Below are positions 63,688 to 64,000 of a DNA stretch of 64,000 nucleotides, piece by piece. Location: NCBI GenBank assembly GCA_036321795.1, contig JAWQCY010000001.1:310001-374000 (forward strand). The letters run 5' to 3'. Both the position numbers and the translations under genes were made by a program. This stretch comes from CAKVON01 sp902475665. GTDB lineage: Bacteria; Actinomycetota; Coriobacteriia; Coriobacteriales; Atopobiaceae. Under the pieces are notes generated by a model that had not been told where the DNA came from, did not search any database, and saw only the letters and a program-made list of their open reading frames with translations. The stretch's first letter is position 1. Every line of letters starts with the position of its first letter.

Positions 63688-64000
63688 ATGAGGCAGGTTC
63701 GCGTCGAGGACGCCGTGGGACAGGTGCTGTGCCACGACATGACCCAGATCATCCCGGGCAAGAGCAAGGGCCCGCGCTTCCGCAAGGGGCACGTGGTCAC
63801 GCCCGAGGACATCCCCGTGTTGCTGTCGATGGGCAAGCGCAGCCTGTACGTCTTCGAGCTCGCGGCCGACCAGCTGCACGAGAACGACGCCGCCGAGCGC
63901 CTTGCGGCGCTGTGCGTGGGCCCCGGCTGCGAGCGCGCCGGCGACCCGTCCGAGGGCAAGATCGGCATCCGCGCCACCCGTGACGGCGTGCTCCTGGTGG
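63688..64000 (+). CDS. Molybdopterin-binding/MoeA-like protein (partial, 3' end outside window)
   Basis: The start of a gene, at least 104 residues, beginning MRQVRVEDAVGQVLCHDMTQ and continuing SKGPRFRKGHVVTPEDI and LLSMGKRSLYVFEL. This matches the N-terminus of MoeA-like molybdopterin-binding proteins found in selenium-hydroxylase clusters. The ATG directly follows the moaC-MOSC stop, so the operon continues beyond the window. Confidence 0.75.
   Translation, partial: MRQVRVEDAVGQVLCHDMTQIIPGKSKGPRFRKGHVVTPEDIPVLLSMGKRSLYVFELAADQLHENDAAERLAALCVGPGCERAGDPSEGKIGIRATRDGVLLV

Overview
The window comes from a high-GC (roughly two-thirds G+C by eye) anaerobic actinobacterium, most likely class Coriobacteriia (Olsenella/Collinsella/Atopobium-like). 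The evidence is a homodimer-type pyruvate:ferredoxin oxidoreductase, a complete SUF operon ending in an Rrf2 regulator, PEP carboxylase, a single-chain PurL, gatCAB, and strong GGAGG-type ribosome sites. The species call is inference. No rRNA, tRNA, insertion sequence, prophage or convincing CRISPR array was seen.

Layout. 1-1.8 kb: BceAB/MacB-like ABC transporter (permease cut by the window edge). 2-7 kb: nifJ, then a coiled-coil cell-wall protein with a Tat-like signal. 7-16 kb: HelD-like helicase, ppc, a tandem pair of paralogous membrane proteins, recQ, a GNAT acetyltransferase. 16-25 kb: nitroreductase, an MFS exporter gene with an in-frame TGA behind its best start, sbcD-sbcC, an EamA transporter, an M42 peptidase. 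25-31 kb: purL and a transglutaminase-like protein. 31-36.5 kb: class II aldolase, an NlpC/P60 hydrolase, and three tandem secreted or anchored paralogues, two of them with zinc ribbons. 36.5-42 kb: sufCBDSU-rrf2. 42-46.4 kb: HAD phosphatase, alpha/beta hydrolase, a 1-kb repeat-rich non-coding stretch, and a bile-acid:sodium symporter family protein. 46.5-51.5 kb: gatCAB, a ModE-like/MocA-like fusion, ridA. 51.6-52.8 kb: small membrane or secreted proteins, including a 30-residue peptide gene. 52.8-64 kb: a dense gene island for selenium-dependent molybdenum hydroxylase maturation (yqeC, yedF, cysteine desulfurase, DUF3343, yqeB, selD, xdhC), molybdate uptake (modABC) and molybdopterin synthesis (moaA, moaC-MOSC, a MoeA-like start).

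How the genes work together. The 53.8-64 kb island reads as one operon with mostly overlapping stops and starts. It would take up molybdate, make the pterin, cytidylylate it with the MocA-like protein encoded just upstream, and activate and insert selenium into a molybdenum hydroxylase whose structural genes are not in the window. A perfect inverted repeat, CGTTAT-N12-ATAACG, lies in the divergent yqeC/yedF promoter region and fits the geometry of an E. coli ModE box.

Most unusual signal. The non-palindromic 10-mer TGCCGAGAAG (reverse complement CTTCTCGGCA) occurs 25 times exactly in 64 kb, usually extended to TGCCGAGAAG[G/T][A/G]C. It occurs on both strands equally, in several reading frames, in gene tails and linkers, in intergenic DNA and inside a terminator stem. 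Base composition alone predicts far fewer than one copy. This looks like a genome-wide iterated recognition sequence of the DNA-uptake-sequence kind, which I do not know to be described in Actinobacteria.
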